DNA from: Propionibacterium australiense
GTDB taxonomy: Bacteria > Actinomycetota > Actinomycetes > Propionibacteriales > Propionibacteriaceae
Length of the DNA: 61,543 bases
Assembly: GCF_003666605.1 (NCBI RefSeq)
Contig: NZ_RCIV01000014.1
Location: 1-61,543 of the forward strand
Reading direction: 5' to 3'
The notes beneath the pieces are model-generated. The model saw only the letters and a program-made list of their open reading frames with translations, did no database searches and was not told where the DNA came from. Each line of letters opens with the position of its first letter. The stretch's first letter is position 1. This document shows, piece after piece, positions 61,161 through 61,543 of this stretch. The position numbers and the translations under genes are program-made.

Positions 61161-61543
61161 GACTCGTGCCACTTTAGTGTGGGGGCCAGGTGAGGCCGAG
61201 GGTGTCGAGGATGGTTTGGGCTGCGGGTGTGATCTGGTCGTGAGCGTGGAGGGTTTGGCCAGCGATGTTGACGTTCATTTCATGGATTGGCTCGAGTGTT
61301 TCGATGATTTTGGCGACGGATTTCCCGGTGATTGTTTGCAGGCGGTGTGAGACGGCGAGTGCGGCCATCACGATGGTGAGGTGGGCTTCGATCGCCTCGC
61401 GGGTGTGATGGAAGATCGGGCGGGCTTTCAGGTCGCTCTTCGACATCCTGAAGGATTTCTCGATTAGCCAGAGCTCGTGATAGTCGGCAATGAGTTCTGC
61501 CGCGGAGATTCGGGTGGCGGGCATGTTCGTGACGTAGCCTTTC
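61161..61543 (-). mobile_element. IS1634-family insertion sequence, 3' end only (right copy)
   Basis: An inverted counterpart of the element at 1-387, cut at exactly the same internal base by the contig edge. Its terminus (GTGGCACGAGTC on the minus strand, 61172-61161) lies 13 bp after the last CRISPR repeat, so the insertion truncated or ended the array. Confidence 0.8.
61174..61542 (-). CDS. IS1634-family transposase, C-terminal fragment (right copy)
   Basis: The last 122 residues or so of the same transposase as at the left end, with Leu for Arg in LWLIEKSF and His for Pro in QTLHAH. The frame is open to the contig edge and ends in TAA. It reads inward, towards the array. Truncation is by the contig boundary. 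Confidence 0.85.
   Translation of the reverse strand, partial: KGYVTNMPATRISAAELIADYHELWLIEKSFRMSKSDLKARPIFHHTREAIEAHLTIVMAALAVSHRLQTITGKSVAKIIETLEPIHEMNVNIAGQTLHAHDQITPAAQTILDTLGLTWPPH

Noticed and set aside
61148-61172. Sequence resembling a tRNA T-arm (GGGTTCGACCC on the minus strand)
   Set aside because: The stem does not pair in the right register and no other tRNA arms are nearby; it is the junction of the last repeat and the IS terminus.

Overview
The window reads as one complete assembly contig from a high-GC actinobacterium, most likely of the Propionibacteriaceae. Three things point there: codon use with strong G/C at third positions, mycothiol genes (mshA, mshB), and nitrate-respiration genes mixed with molybdenum-cofactor and molybdate-uptake genes. 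The genus is an inference. Both ends stop at the same internal point of an IS1634-family transposase gene (inverted copies, two amino acids apart), so assembly probably broke at a repeated insertion sequence.

Layout. 1-0.4 kb: IS end. 0.5-16 kb: mostly housekeeping genes: a glutamine-dependent NAD synthetase whose catalytic cysteine is glycine, an AbiEii-type nucleotidyltransferase pair, a HemD-like protein fused to a winged helix (NnaR-like), a MalY/PatB lyase, a lipoprotein, mshA-mshB, a PRPP synthetase, a MarC protein, an MFS permease and a NarL-type two-component system with a tiny membrane protein. 16-17.2 kb: two hypothetical genes, one frameshifted. 17.4-40.8 kb: a nitrate respiration/molybdenum island. 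It holds two MogA/MoaB genes, moaC-moeA-moeB-moaE-moaD, a Cys-rich helix-turn-helix regulator, narI-narJ, an 823-bp repeat-filled gap, narH-narG-narK, moaA, mobA, an AAA/DUF4143 ATPase, a MerR-like/TOBE regulator, modA and a fused modB-modC. Together these genes would import molybdate, build molybdopterin and supply the nitrate reductase. No nitrite reductase is visible.

40.8-50.8 kb: a transport cassette with a Fur-like box at each control point. It consists of a TAT-type lipoprotein binding protein, a DppB-like permease, a single polypeptide fusing a DppC permease to two ATPases, two translationally coupled ABC half-transporters of YbtPQ/IrtAB type, and a divergent MFS permease. It resembles metallophore import/export systems but lacks biosynthetic genes. 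50.9-55.4 kb: a PhzF-family protein, a left-handed beta-helix acetyltransferase with altered catalytic residues, and a P2-type cation ATPase.

55.6-61.1 kb: a remnant type I-G (formerly I-U) CRISPR locus. Only the C-terminal, Cas6-like half of csb2 survives, followed by a frameshifted cas4-cas1 fusion, cas2, a leader with a good promoter, and an array of 24 36-bp repeats. No cas3, csx17/cas8 or csb1 is present. An IS5-type element with a decayed transposase sits inside one spacer; removing it and one copy of a 3-bp duplication restores a 35-bp spacer. Several spacers are duplicated, and one differs from its neighbours by two bases. The array runs directly into the right-hand IS1634-type element.
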